Positions 40,615 through 49,460 of a stretch of 64,000 bases of DNA are shown here, in pieces. The notes beneath the pieces are model-generated. The model was not told where the DNA came from. It worked only from the letters and a program-made list of their open reading frames with translations, and made no database searches. Position 1 is the stretch's first letter. Each line of letters begins with the position of its first letter. Position numbers and translations under genes: made by a program. Location of the stretch: positions 310,001 to 374,000 of the forward strand of contig NZ_FPAJ01000004.1 of assembly GCF_900116285.1 (NCBI RefSeq). Reading direction: 5' to 3'. The DNA comes from Sulfitobacter marinus. GTDB taxonomy: Bacteria > Pseudomonadota > Alphaproteobacteria > Rhodobacterales > Rhodobacteraceae.

Positions 40615-42003
40615 CTAGGTCAAGCTATGGCGTAGTTTTGGTAAGTGGGACAGGATCAGCACATCAATCGCCAGCACAGTGATCAATGCCAGACCGGCCA
40701 TTGGAAAGGCCATGGAAACAAACAAACCCACCAGCACGGCACCTTGCCAAAGGGGGAGCTCTTTCGGCATGGGCGGCGCAGACAGGCGGCCTGTGTTCGC
40801 CGGACGGCGTTTCCACCAAAGTACGACGGAACTGGCACATAGGAACAAGACCGCGAGGCAAACGAGGGTGTTTGCAAGCACGCTCCACAAGCCCATTGTG
40901 CCCATGTGCAGCGCGATACCCACGGCCATTGCCTTGCCCGCGAGAGAGTAATCCCCATAGCGGATATCGGCCAGAATTTTGCCTGTGTATTGATCCACGT
41001 GGACCGTGCGGTCAGACATCGGATCGGTGCTGTCGGTGTTCATGGAATCGCGGCTTAGCGTCCAGACACCTGTTGCCGACTGTGGCAGGTTCAACTGATA
41101 GCGCGCGTCGAACCCGATCTCGCGGGCGAGGATGTCGACCGTGTCGATCGTGACTGGCCCATCTTGTACGCCGTCGATCCCGGCATCGCTGCCTGATGCG
41201 GGCATCGGGGTTTGTTCAAGCGCCCATGGTACCTCGCGGCGGTCATGGTTCATACTGGCGTGGATGTCGTCGGATAATGGGACAGCATCCCATTTTTCCG
41301 CTGGAAACTGGCTCCAGGCTTGGACCATCTTGCCGCCCCATATTCCGGCCCACGATAGACCTGAGATCAAGAAGAACACCAGAAAGATCGAAAGCCAGAT
41401 ACCAACAACACCATGCAGGGATTTCCACATGGCACGGCCGCGGCCAAAGCTGGGGATGAACGCCTTGCGCCATCCGGCCTCGCGTGGCCACCACATATAA
41501 AGCCCGGTCGCGATAAGAACGAGGGCGAGGGATGCTGCGGTTTCAAGCATTCGGTCGCCGGTCACGCCGAGCATGAGATCGCTATGAATGCCATCGGCGA
41601 AATCATACCACCCACTGCGGCGGGGGAATGTTTCAATCACCTTGGCGGAATACGGGTCGACGGCCACCATTGTCGCGTCACCGTCGTGATCGACACGAAA
41701 CAGCGCCGCAACGTCCGCGGTGCGGGGGGCAACATACTGCTTTAAGGTGCCGTCCGGAATGGCGGCAAGGGCGGCTTCAGCCTGATCAGAAACAGGCAGA
41801 ATAATTTCTTGCTGGGTGACTGGGGTACGCTCGCCGTCGCGCCCGTCAATCCACGCGATCCAAAGCATGGATGCGCCCGTGATTGCCAGTATTGAAAGAA
41901 AGGGCAGCACGAAAAGGCCAGCATAAAAATGCCAACGCCATGCGGCGAAATAGAGTTTATTTGTGCGGCCCTCGGGCTGCACTTGTATATCGGTTGATGT
42001 CAT
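40615..42003 (-). CDS. PepSY-associated transmembrane protein
   Basis: 462 residues with four main hydrophobic helices. The first begins WRWHFYAGLFVLPFLSILAI, the standard opening of PepSY_TM proteins, and the family's periplasmic PepSY-like segments lie between the helices. Such proteins are often found near iron or siderophore uptake and are thought to handle periplasmic reduction or proteolysis control, but their function is not settled. The ATG at 42003 has GGAG 7 nt upstream. It follows the DUF2946-like gene by 69 bp and is probably co-transcribed with it. Confidence 0.85.
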   Translation of the reverse strand: MTSTDIQVQPEGRTNKLYFAAWRWHFYAGLFVLPFLSILAITGASMLWIAWIDGRDGERTPVTQQEIILPVSDQAEAALAAIPDGTLKQYVAPRTADVAALFRVDHDGDATMVAVDPYSAKVIETFPRRSGWYDFADGIHSDLMLGVTGDRMLETAASLALVLIATGLYMWWPREAGWRKAFIPSFGRGRAMWKSLHGVVGIWLSIFLVFFLISGLSWAGIWGGKMVQAWSQFPAEKWDAVPLSDDIHASMNHDRREVPWALEQTPMPASGSDAGIDGVQDGPVTIDTVDILAREIGFDARYQLNLPQSATGVWTLSRDSMNTDSTDPMSDRTVHVDQYTGKILADIRYGDYSLAGKAMAVGIALHMGTMGLWSVLANTLVCLAVLFLCASSVVLWWKRRPANTGRLSAPPMPKELPLWQGAVLVGLFVSMAFPMAGLALITVLAIDVLILSHLPKLRHSLT

Positions 42004-42072
42004 GTATTGGCTCCAAGCTTGGAAAACCCGCATCTTTGGCGGGTGAAATTTGAACTCTGGGTGGATGAGAGA

Positions 42073-42438
42073 TCAGGCTTGGGGTGGTGCTCGGGTCAGA
42101 CGGGCCGGGTCAAGCGGGTGCCTGTGGTGCAAACGCTTGGCGACAAAAGTGAGCACGCGCGTTTTTTCGGTAACGACCAAAGGTGCGCCAACACAGGGGC
42201 GCGGTTCCAACGCGGCCCCCAGCAGCCGACACACTTCGCATTTTTTCGCTTGGGCACCGTTATTACCGCTCGCCGGGGTACACAGATCCTCAAGCGATCC
42301 ACCCGTCGCAACATAGGCGGCAAGGTCCGGCGACATCGCGCGCGCAAGTCCAGTATGCGCCACGCCGGAAAACACCATCGCGAAAACAAGCGCGAAAGCG
42401 GTCAGAGCGTTGCGAAAGGGCTGCGTCAATTTGAACAT
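42073..42438 (-). CDS. DUF2946-like secreted Cys-containing protein
   Basis: 121 residues with an N-terminal hydrophobic segment (about 8-28) and a Cys set at C53, C67, C70 and C82, including CEVC, the spacing typical of DUF2946 proteins. These often neighbour TonB receptors or PepSY proteins and are suspected metal-handling proteins. The ATG at 42438 is preferred; the upstream start at 42465 adds nine residues. No TonB receptor is present in this window. Confidence 0.6.
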   Translation of the reverse strand: MFKLTQPFRNALTAFALVFAMVFSGVAHTGLARAMSPDLAAYVATGGSLEDLCTPASGNNGAQAKKCEVCRLLGAALEPRPCVGAPLVVTEKTRVLTFVAKRLHHRHPLDPARLTRAPPQA

Positions 42439-42542
42439 TTCCCCCGCTATAATTGTAGCTGACAAAATAGGCGAGGGTTTAGATCGCCGCAGGGCCAGCA
42501 GCGGTCATTTTTCCCAAAGATATCGTGGAGATATCGCGTTAG

Positions 42543-42845
42543 TTAGTATTTGCGCAGATAGGCCCAAGACACATAACCAACCATAGCGCGTGCGTCGTTC
42601 AGCGCGACTTTGCACCAGCGGGTGCTGCCGGTTTGCTGGCAGCTTTTGACACGCAGGACGGTGCCATTGGGAAGGCCAAGAACAGTGCGGTAACCAGTGC
42701 CGGGCCCTTTGCGCATTTTCAGCATGTCACCGTCTTCGACGCCGAAAACCTGATGGCGTCCAAGCTGCTGCGCGCTTGCAGGTGCGCCCATGAGTACGGC
42801 CCCGATAGCAATTGCAATTAGCGCTTTGAGACTGGATTTTGGCAT
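42543..42845 (-). CDS. Secreted bacterial SH3-domain protein
   Basis: 100 residues. A signal peptide (ends GAPASA, about residue 25) is followed by a single SH3_3-type domain with MLKMRKGPGTGYRTVLGLPNG and GYVSWAYLRKY. One Cys pair (CQQ...WCKV) could form a disulfide in the periplasm. Likely peptidoglycan binding. Monocistronic. Confidence 0.82.
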   Translation of the reverse strand: MPKSSLKALIAIAIGAVLMGAPASAQQLGRHQVFGVEDGDMLKMRKGPGTGYRTVLGLPNGTVLRVKSCQQTGSTRWCKVALNDARAMVGYVSWAYLRKY

Positions 42846-43209
42846 CGGGTTCTCCTGATCCTATGGTGGTTATTCAGCACAATCCTATAGTCGCCGTGAA
42901 GAAGCAGCCATACTCCGGTGCCGTATTTCTACATCTTTTTAGCGGCTGCAAAGGTCGGATGCCCTTGGTGATAGACTGGCATCAGTCCAGGCTGCGTTTG
43001 ATCGAGCAGATGAAAAAATGCGTGGTGTGAACCCCCAAGGAGATGCGCGGCCGCAGGTGCATGGAAGATCATAAATGGAAAAATGGGATCGGTCGTGCAA
43101 CCATGTGCCGGGCGCGCAATATTTCTGCCGTATTCTATCTATAGTGCGAAACGTGATATAGATCATACAAGGTGCCGCCCGCGGTTGACGCCATGTTGAA
43201 GGATGTGAA
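42846..43209. other. 364-bp intergenic region between divergent SH3 and response-regulator genes
   Basis: Must hold two divergent promoters. The only structured feature I see is the near-palindrome GTGAT-ATAG-ATCAT at 43153-43166, which is close to the TTGAT-N4-ATCAA layout of Fnr/FixK sites and lies 43 bp before the response-regulator start. Its half-sites are imperfect, so this is a weak candidate. No ORF with protein-like features is visible. Confidence 0.35.
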
Positions 43210-44175
43210 ATGAAAATACTTGCTGTTGACGACGATGAGGTCATCCGCAGACTTATGTCCGAGATTTTAACGAATATCGGATTTAGGGATGTCACCTTTG
43301 CTGCGTCAGGAAAGGAAGCCCTGAATATTTTGCAGGCGGCAAAAGGTCCTTTCGATTGCTTTCTGCTGGATATCGAGATGCCCGGAATGACGGGCATCAC
43401 CTTGGTTTCGCACATCCGCAAAATGCCCGACTATGCGCGAACACCTATCCTTATGGTCACTTCGATGGCCGAGCGCGCTTATGTCGACAGTGCTTTTGCC
43501 GCCGGTGCCACGGATTATGTGAACAAGCCCATTGACGTCTCAGAGATGCATGCGCGGTTGCAGCTGGTGTCCGAGCTGGTGTCCGAGCGTAAAAAGGCGA
43601 AAAGTGAACGCACCGATGGGACCGACGGTGCCACCGCTCTGGCGGACACGAGCGAGCGTTTGCATATTGAGAATATCGACGGTGTTATCGACTATCTTTC
43701 GCTTGAGAATTACTTGCTACAACTGTCACGATTGTCGCTCTTTGGGAATTGCGCGTTTGGGGTGGCAATCAAGGATTCAAAGCACCTGTTTGAGGGGCTG
43801 AGCCACTACGAGTTCCATTCTGCTGTTACAGATGTTGCCGAGGCGCTGTCGGAGTGTTTGAAACCCCACCGGTTTTTTCTGGCGCATATTGGCGGCGGGG
43901 ATTTCGCGGGGATCACCGATGCAGGGCGTCAGTTTGATGCCGATGAATTTGAACTTGCAGTCGGGCAAAAGCTGCGAGAGATGGACCTGTATTATTCCAA
44001 CGGCCGCCCGATGGTGGTGCATATTTCAGCAAGTGATCCGATCCAGTTGGATTGGCGGTCGTCGCGCAGCTCGGTCAATGCCTTGCTCGAGGCTGTGGGC
44101 AACGCAGAGCAAAAGACCCTGTCGCCTGCGGATGCCCTGATCGAGATTCGCCCCCCCGTGAAGCCGGGTCACTAG
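43210..44175 (+). CDS. Response regulator with receiver domain and degenerate GGDEF-like domain
   Basis: 321 residues. The receiver domain (1-118) has the acidic pocket D7-D9, phosphoacceptor D54 in FLLDIEMPGM, T84 and K106. The C-terminal domain (about 150-310) aligns by pattern with GGDEF domains. At the signature position it reads GGGDF (228-232) in LAHIGGGDFAGI, so cyclic-di-GMP synthesis is doubtful. It may act as a sensor or partner. Followed after 19 bp by an Hpt gene, and close to a histidine kinase and an AHL synthase, forming a likely phosphorelay. Confidence 0.82.
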   Translation: MKILAVDDDEVIRRLMSEILTNIGFRDVTFAASGKEALNILQAAKGPFDCFLLDIEMPGMTGITLVSHIRKMPDYARTPILMVTSMAERAYVDSAFAAGATDYVNKPIDVSEMHARLQLVSELVSERKKAKSERTDGTDGATALADTSERLHIENIDGVIDYLSLENYLLQLSRLSLFGNCAFGVAIKDSKHLFEGLSHYEFHSAVTDVAEALSECLKPHRFFLAHIGGGDFAGITDAGRQFDADEFELAVGQKLREMDLYYSNGRPMVVHISASDPIQLDWRSSRSSVNALLEAVGNAEQKTLSPADALIEIRPPVKPGH

Positions 44176-44194
44176 TAAGAAGGGTAGGTCCCCA

Positions 44195-44515
44195 ATGAAT
44201 GCCAATTTTCTTGCTGGCCTGGAAAAACTGCGCGAAAAATTCTTGGCTGAGCTATCTCAGCGCAATGCATCGCTGAAGGATGCGTTTTCCAGACTGACCG
44301 CTGAAGATGCAGATGAGAACGCGATCGAGGACATATCCTGGATCGCACATAAAGTCTCTGGCTCGGCTGCGACGCTCGGGTTCAAAGAACTGGGCGAGCA
44401 GGCGGCACGGACGGAACGGCTGATCCTTGGCACTGCGGGCTCCCACTCTGCTGACGATGCCGCCTTGCGGGCCGAGGTTACTGCATTGATCAGGCTGATG
44501 GATGATCCACGCTGA
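44195..44515 (+). CDS. Histidine phosphotransfer (Hpt) protein
   Basis: 106 residues, all helical, with the Hpt motif WIAHKVSGSAATLGF in which H52 is the phosphoacceptor. It would shuttle phosphoryl groups between a kinase receiver and a response regulator. Lies 19 bp after the receiver/GGDEF-like gene and convergent with the histidine kinase. The kinase lacks its own receiver or Hpt domain, which fits a separate Hpt carrier. Confidence 0.85.
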   Translation: MNANFLAGLEKLREKFLAELSQRNASLKDAFSRLTAEDADENAIEDISWIAHKVSGSAATLGFKELGEQAARTERLILGTAGSHSADDAALRAEVTALIRLMDDPR

Positions 44516-44611
44516 CACCGATGTGCATGGATGGATCCTAGCATCGGCAAGCACGCGGGTTGCGCCTGTTATCTAGGGGCCTTGATCGATGCGAGGACAG
44601 CCACCAGTAAA

Positions 44612-45979
44612 TTAGCCGGCTGACTTCAACGTCACCTTGAATGTCGTTCCCGTGCCAAGCTCGCTATCGTATTCGATGCTGCCGCCATGTCCTTCAACGA
44701 TGCGCTTTGATATCGACAGGCCCAAGCCCGTCCCCTGAAACTTGCGTTGATCGCTTGAATCGATTTGGCCGAATTCTTCGAAGATTTGCGTTTCGCTGCC
44801 CTCGGGGATGCCGATGCCCTGATCTGCCACAGACAGAACGATGTTTTCATCCGCTGTGCTCAGGGCCACCCGTACGACCCCGCCTGTCTCGGAAAACTTG
44901 GCCGCGTTTGACAACAGGTTCATTACGACCTGGCCCAGACGTTTTTTGTCACCCAGAACAAAGAATTTGCCCTCGGGGATATCGACATCGACCTCGACAT
45001 TCAGCGTTTTCGCATAGGGCTGAAAGTTATGTATATTGGCCGTTACAAGGCTGCCCATATCTACCATTTCCAAGTTTAGCGTGAACTTGCCCGCGTCGGA
45101 AGACTGCAACAAAAGCAAATCACCAACCAGGTCAATGAGGCGGCTACTGTTGCTGCGGGCAATGCCTAAAAGGCGCGTCATCTTGGGGGGGACCTCTCCG
45201 GCAGAGCCGACGTCAATAAGATCAAGCGCGCCCTTGATCGATGTCAAAGGCGTGCGCAGTTCATGACTGACCGTAGCAAGGAAGCGTGTTTTCGCCTCAC
45301 TCGCGGCCAGCGCGTTCTTATGTTCGATCTGGAGGGCGATGCGGTTTTTGAGAAGGACCGAGTAGCCCAAGATAAAGGTGCGCGCGAGTTCAAGAACAAA
45401 GCCCAACACAAAGAGTATGGTGAAGAGGTTAAGCCAGATTTCGGATGTAATAGGTGGCCTGACGATCCACACATCACGAATGGCAATATAAAGGAGTGCT
45501 GACACGTAAATTGCCAACCGCGAAACGAGGACAGGAATGAACTGGTGGTTGTTCATCGTCGCAAAGATTGATGCTGATACCAGCAAAAACATCGGCAGGA
45601 AGTGCCCGCCGCCAGTACCTTGTTGTATCGCAATTGCAATGCAGAACGATGAAATGGTTATCGCGCTGAGAATGGTTCCGGCGTAGAGATTGTAGAATAA
45701 TTTCCGCGGCTTCATCGTCTTTGACTTGGCCGTCGCAAGAATGTGGCGCATCAAAACTGTGTCATATATCTCACAGATACCAATCGCGATCAGAAAAAAC
45801 AGCGCCACTCTATGGTCGTAGTAAAATCCCGCAAGGCCAAGCGCTGCACCGTAAATGATGATCCTTTGCCAGAACAATTTTTGCCCGACAATCGCATAAT
45901 CACTCAGTCTTTTAAGGATAGATCGCTGTTCGGTGGCGTTCATGCCGGGCACGGAAATTAGTTCTTTTAAGTTAACCAT
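44612..45979 (-). CDS. Membrane sensor histidine kinase
   Basis: 455 residues. About six hydrophobic helices form the N-terminal half (40-205). The HisKA domain carries H239 in FLATVSHELRTPLTS. The HATPase domain shows the N box NLLSNAAKF, G1 DQGIGIP and G2 GTGLGLSISKR. There is no periplasmic sensor domain of note, so the signal may be sensed in the membrane. It is divergent from the AHL synthase gene, 157 bp away, which raises the possibility that it senses or controls the quorum signal. Confidence 0.9.
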   Translation of the reverse strand: MVNLKELISVPGMNATEQRSILKRLSDYAIVGQKLFWQRIIIYGAALGLAGFYYDHRVALFFLIAIGICEIYDTVLMRHILATAKSKTMKPRKLFYNLYAGTILSAITISSFCIAIAIQQGTGGGHFLPMFLLVSASIFATMNNHQFIPVLVSRLAIYVSALLYIAIRDVWIVRPPITSEIWLNLFTILFVLGFVLELARTFILGYSVLLKNRIALQIEHKNALAASEAKTRFLATVSHELRTPLTSIKGALDLIDVGSAGEVPPKMTRLLGIARSNSSRLIDLVGDLLLLQSSDAGKFTLNLEMVDMGSLVTANIHNFQPYAKTLNVEVDVDIPEGKFFVLGDKKRLGQVVMNLLSNAAKFSETGGVVRVALSTADENIVLSVADQGIGIPEGSETQIFEEFGQIDSSDQRKFQGTGLGLSISKRIVEGHGGSIEYDSELGTGTTFKVTLKSAG

Positions 45980-46136
45980 TCTTAGAGCGTCCCGTTGCCC
46001 TGACGGGCATTTGCTAAATAATTCATGCGATCATACTACTGTGGGTGGAAATTTTGTTGCGAATAAGGCAGAAACGTGGCTGTATACGAATTGTTAACTT
46101 TTTTCGGTCTTGGAACCAAGGCGTAGGTAGTAAAAT

Positions 46137-46844
46137 ATGGGTTTCCATAAGGTAAAGACGATCGATGAGGCTGAATCGGTAAAGCTCAATGTCTCGTCCA
46201 AGCAGCAATCGAACGCGCGTGACGTCCCGCCAGCGCTTCCCTCGATTGTAACGAGAATTGATGAAACCATTGTATCTGCAAGCAACCAGCATCGTTATGG
46301 GCAACTTTACACCGATAACCTACGTGCGCGCAAAGCGGTATTTATTGACCAGAAATCCTGGGAGCTTCCGCATACCGACGGGATGGAATTCGACCAATAC
46401 GACACGCCGCAAAGCCGCTCGGTTGTGATTCACGAATATGGCCGCGTTCTGGCGGGTGTTCGGTTGCTGCCGACAACAGCGCGCTGCGGCTGCTATTCCT
46501 ATATGCTTCGCGATGCGCAGCTTGGGCTGCTACCCAATATTCCCGAACATGTTCTTTACGAGCGGGCCCCCGTCATGCCTCACGTTTGGGAAGCCACGCG
46601 GCTTTTCCTGACCAAGGACGAACCCGCCGAGCGGCGCCTGTTCATTCAGACAAAACTGATCAAGGCAATGGCCCGTGCCGCCACCGAACAGGGCGCAACC
46701 CATGTGATCGGTATCGTACCAGCCGTGTTTCAGCGCTGGATGAACCGCTTGGGCCTAAACGCGCTTCCTATGGGCCCCAAGCTGAACATCGGCGGTGACC
46801 ACACGCAAGCTGCGGTGATGCATGTGGCGGGCCAAGCGGCTTAG
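46137..46844 (+). CDS. Acyl-homoserine-lactone synthase (LuxI family)
   Basis: 235 residues. The invariant LuxI residues occur at correct spacing: R65, F69 and W75 in RKAVFIDQKSW; D86 and D89 in EFDQYD; R109 in GVRLLPT; E152 and R155 in WEATRLF. The enzyme makes AHL signals from SAM and acyl-ACP. An N-terminal extension of about 40 residues precedes the usual start region. No luxR gene lies nearby and no obvious lux box is seen. The divergent neighbour is a histidine kinase, so control may run through a phosphorelay. Confidence 0.9.
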   Translation: MGFHKVKTIDEAESVKLNVSSKQQSNARDVPPALPSIVTRIDETIVSASNQHRYGQLYTDNLRARKAVFIDQKSWELPHTDGMEFDQYDTPQSRSVVIHEYGRVLAGVRLLPTTARCGCYSYMLRDAQLGLLPNIPEHVLYERAPVMPHVWEATRLFLTKDEPAERRLFIQTKLIKAMARAATEQGATHVIGIVPAVFQRWMNRLGLNALPMGPKLNIGGDHTQAAVMHVAGQAA

Positions 46845-47108
46845 ATCGTCATAATGTAGTACTTGTCACGCGTTGCCGGTACCGCAAGAATGAGAGAACA
46901 GATAAATGTCTAAGATATCCCCTCCCAATCACCACCGACGTGGGCCTGATAGCAAATATTCGAGCTGCTATGACCCTAACCATTGCCGCGCGGACAGGTT
47001 GTCCGGCGTCAATAAATGCGGTGCCCTTTGAAACAGAAGGTCGCGCGCAAAGGCATTCGGTCGTCTAAACGAAGCATGTCGGAGCGAGGTACTGTGGCAA
47101 CGCTACAT

Positions 47109-47776
47109 GGCTTTGTTGCACAAAGCGGATAAGGGATTCATGTCGTGAATCCAGTGTGGTAGCTGGTCCGCATGAGCAAACCGACACTTCCGACCTACAA
47201 GACCACGAAATGGGCTGCCGACAACGAGGCTTTGAAACGTCGCGGGTCACTGACCATCTGGTTCGATCCCGAGATGAATTGGGATGCCAAACCCTCCGAC
47301 AAGAGGGGGAGATCGCGGACCTTCAACGACGCCGCGATCCAGACGTGCCTCACGATGAAAATTCTGTTCGGGATGGCGCTACGTCAGACGACCGGCTTTG
47401 TAGAAAGTCTCCTGCGGCTGACGGGACTCGCTTGGGCCGTGCCTGACTTCAGCACCGTTTGCCGACGCTAAAGGACGCTTGCGGTCAACATTCCGCATCG
47501 TGGCACTGAGGGCCCGTTACACCTGTTGGTCGACAGCACCGGCATCAAGGTCAAGAGTGAAGGCGAATGTAACACGCGCAAGCACAGCGGCCCCAAACGG
47601 CGCGTCTGGCGCAAGATCCACATCGGAGTTGACGAGAAAATGCTGGAAATCAGAGCCGTCGAGATTACGGGCAGCAACACTCGGGATACACGGATGCTAC
47701 CTTATCTCCTCAACCAGATCCCGCACGATCAGGAGATCGGCAGCGTGATCGCGGATGGCGCATACGACACGGGCAG
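47109..47776 (+). pseudogene. IS5-family transposase remnant with nonsense codon and lost 3' end
   Basis: The left end begins with a terminal-repeat-like GGCTTTGTTGCACAAAG. The transposase frame starts at 47172 (MSKPTLPTYKTTKW). It is interrupted by TAA at 47469, in a place where relatives read Gln, and resumes in the same frame with LLVDSTGIKV (first catalytic Asp) and VIADGAYDT (second). The third catalytic Glu and the right end are missing because the sequence switches abruptly to an IS3-type transposase near 47776. Inactive. Confidence 0.85.
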
Positions 47777-47980
47777 TTCCAGCTTTTGAAACGAGAACGG
47801 ATCCGGCGGCGCACCTACCTCACACTTGACGCCGCTAGACAGGACGTGTTCGATTACATCGAGATGTTCTACAATCCGACACGTAACCACACAAACAACG
47901 GCATGCTGTCACCGATTGACTATGAAGCAAGAGAGTTAAAACTGAACAAAGCAGGCGTCTAGGAAACTAGGGGCTATTCA
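47777..47980 (+). pseudogene. IS3-family transposase C-terminal fragment and right end
   Basis: Frame 47777-47962 encodes an OrfB-type tail: FQLLKRERIRRRTY, DVFDYIEMFYNPTRNHTNNG and LSPIDYEAR, ending KAGV. It is followed by GAAACTAGGGGCTATTCA, resembling an IS3-group terminal inverted repeat. The 5' part of this element is gone, replaced by the IS5-type fragment, so the two insertion sequences are fused in a chimeric scar. Confidence 0.82.
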
Positions 47981-47996
47981 GCTTGAGTTCGCTTTG

Positions 47997-48206
47997 ATGA
48001 GCCAAGAGGAGCAATCCGTCAAAGACCGGCTGGAGGTGCGCAAGTCACAGGCGAACGCGCTGTGTCAGAGCGGCATCACGACCGAGCTTCTGGATGTGAT
48101 CATCGGGTTTGAGGCCCTGGAAAAATTCAGGCGCGCAACTCCGACCGACCCCAACAAGCTATCCAACACGACACCCAACCAAGAAAGGAACCAATGGAAA
48201 TCATGA
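47997..48206 (+). pseudogene. Possible C-terminal remnant of a gene cut by the IS scar
   Basis: 69 residues, starting MSQEEQSVKDRLEVRK and containing ITTELLDVIIGFEALEKF. The frame stays open upstream through the IS end with no stop, which suggests the original gene was longer and lost its 5' part. No family recognised. The last 13 bases overlap the next small ORF. It could alternatively be a genuine short gene starting at the ATG 47997. Confidence 0.35.
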
Positions 48207-48346
48207 CCACCCTCACTGTGATCGTACTGCTTTTGGGCGCGGCGGGATGCACTGATCTCGACCATTACCCGATCAGCGGTCAGGAATGCAGCGCCGATGA
48301 CCCGGTGCTTGATCTTGATGCAAATGACTGTGCACCGCTGGTCTGA
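48194..48346 (+). CDS. Small predicted lipoprotein (50 aa)
   Basis: 50 residues. A hydrophobic leader (VIVLLLG) ends in the lipobox LGAAGC (Cys19), followed by TDLDHYPISGQEC, a short acidic tail with three Cys in total. AAGGAA lies 3-9 nt upstream of the ATG. Looks like a real small outer-membrane or periplasmic lipoprotein; function unknown. It is convergent with the Crp/Fnr regulator. Confidence 0.55.
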   Translation: MEIMTTLTVIVLLLGAAGCTDLDHYPISGQECSADDPVLDLDANDCAPLV

Positions 48347-48437
48347 CCTCACGTTGCTGACAATGGTTTCGCCAGCTCTGGCTCCATTCTCAGCGATCAG
48401 GCAAACCCTTCCAATGCGCACAAGCGTAGCGAACGCC

Positions 48438-49202
48438 TTATGCGCGCGCCAATTGGGGTCTAGGCCTTGCGGTTCTATCGGTATCCTCGACGATTTTGAA
48501 TCTATCATGAGATTTCAGATCGATTAGGCCTTGGCGCTTGAGTCGACTGAAAGCGCGACTGACACCCTCCATCGATAAGCCAATGTGGTCCCCGATGTCG
48601 CGGCGACACATGGGGAGCACTACGTGGCCGGTGCCAGAGCGTGTGGCGGCAAATTCTTTCAGAAACTGATATAGACGGTCGGGACCCTTGGCGATGATCA
48701 GCGTCAGCATCTGCCTCTCGCGACGCATCAGCAAGGCCCGCACATAAGCCCTGACCTCCTGTCGCAGCGACATGTTGACAGCGAGCTCTTGCTCAAGCGT
48801 TGACCTCGGTATCGACTTCAGGATCACATGGTCGACGGCTTCGGCCGTAAAGTGCCAAATATCCATGTCGGAAATGCCAACGAATTCCCCTTTTTTAGAA
48901 AAGGAGAAAATCTGCCGGTGACCTTCTGAATCAACGGTACAGCACCGAATTGTTCCTGAAACAACAAGATAGATCGCATCTGCTGTGTCTCCGTGCAGCA
49001 ATACGGTGCTGCCGGGTTGGAAATGCTGTTCGAATGCGTGGGCCCGGAACAATGTAAGCAACGCAGTCGTTTCGTTTGGTGCTTCAGGTGCTGTCGAATT
49101 GATTTTGGTCGCTGAACCACGTGTTGCAGGAACCAATTTTGGCCGCGGCGCGATCCAGCCTCCGGACGCGGCGTGCGCCAAAGATGCGGTCGTGCTTGTC
49201 AT
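48438..49202 (-). CDS. Crp/Fnr-family transcriptional regulator (FixK/Dnr-like, no Fe-S cysteines)
   Basis: 254 residues. The cyclic-nucleotide-binding-like domain (about 45-155) includes GSTVLLHGDTADAIYLVVSG. The DNA-binding helix MCRRDIGDHIGLSMEGVSRA carries the E-x2-SR pattern that reads TTGAN-N4-NTCAA sites. The N-terminal [4Fe-4S] cysteines of Fnr are absent, placing it nearer FixK, Dnr or NnrR types. An unusual Ala/Pro-rich stretch of about 45 residues precedes the sensor domain. Two perfect TTGAC-N4-GTCAA dyads downstream (51198 and 57635) are candidate targets. Confidence 0.88.
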   Translation of the reverse strand: MTSTTASLAHAASGGWIAPRPKLVPATRGSATKINSTAPEAPNETTALLTLFRAHAFEQHFQPGSTVLLHGDTADAIYLVVSGTIRCCTVDSEGHRQIFSFSKKGEFVGISDMDIWHFTAEAVDHVILKSIPRSTLEQELAVNMSLRQEVRAYVRALLMRRERQMLTLIIAKGPDRLYQFLKEFAATRSGTGHVVLPMCRRDIGDHIGLSMEGVSRAFSRLKRQGLIDLKSHDRFKIVEDTDRTARPRPQLARA

Positions 49203-49460
49203 GCGGTAACCCCCCGTTCTCGTTGGTTTGGCCGTGATTGAAACGGCCTTTGATAGGCAATGGACTGCCCGTAGAGACCTCCCGGCATGCGTTAGATCAA
49301 TTCAGGACCTCTGAGCTGGTGTTAATCCAGCATGGAGACTTTGGTATCCAGCATCTTCAATCTAAGCCCGTTGGATCAAGCATGAAGTGACTCACAGTGA
49401 GGCGCATTGTGAGGAATGGTAGACACAAGTGCCCATCGGGCATTGAAAAGGGAGTGGAAC

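Noticed and set aside
46000-46136. lux box upstream of the AHL synthase
   Set aside because: No 18-20 bp dyad of the LuxR type could be recognised, only AT-rich sequence.
46906-47031. 41-codon frame after the AHL synthase gene
   Set aside because: No ribosome site of note, His/Pro/Cys-rich random-looking composition and no recognisable family; the region 46845-47108 shows nothing else.
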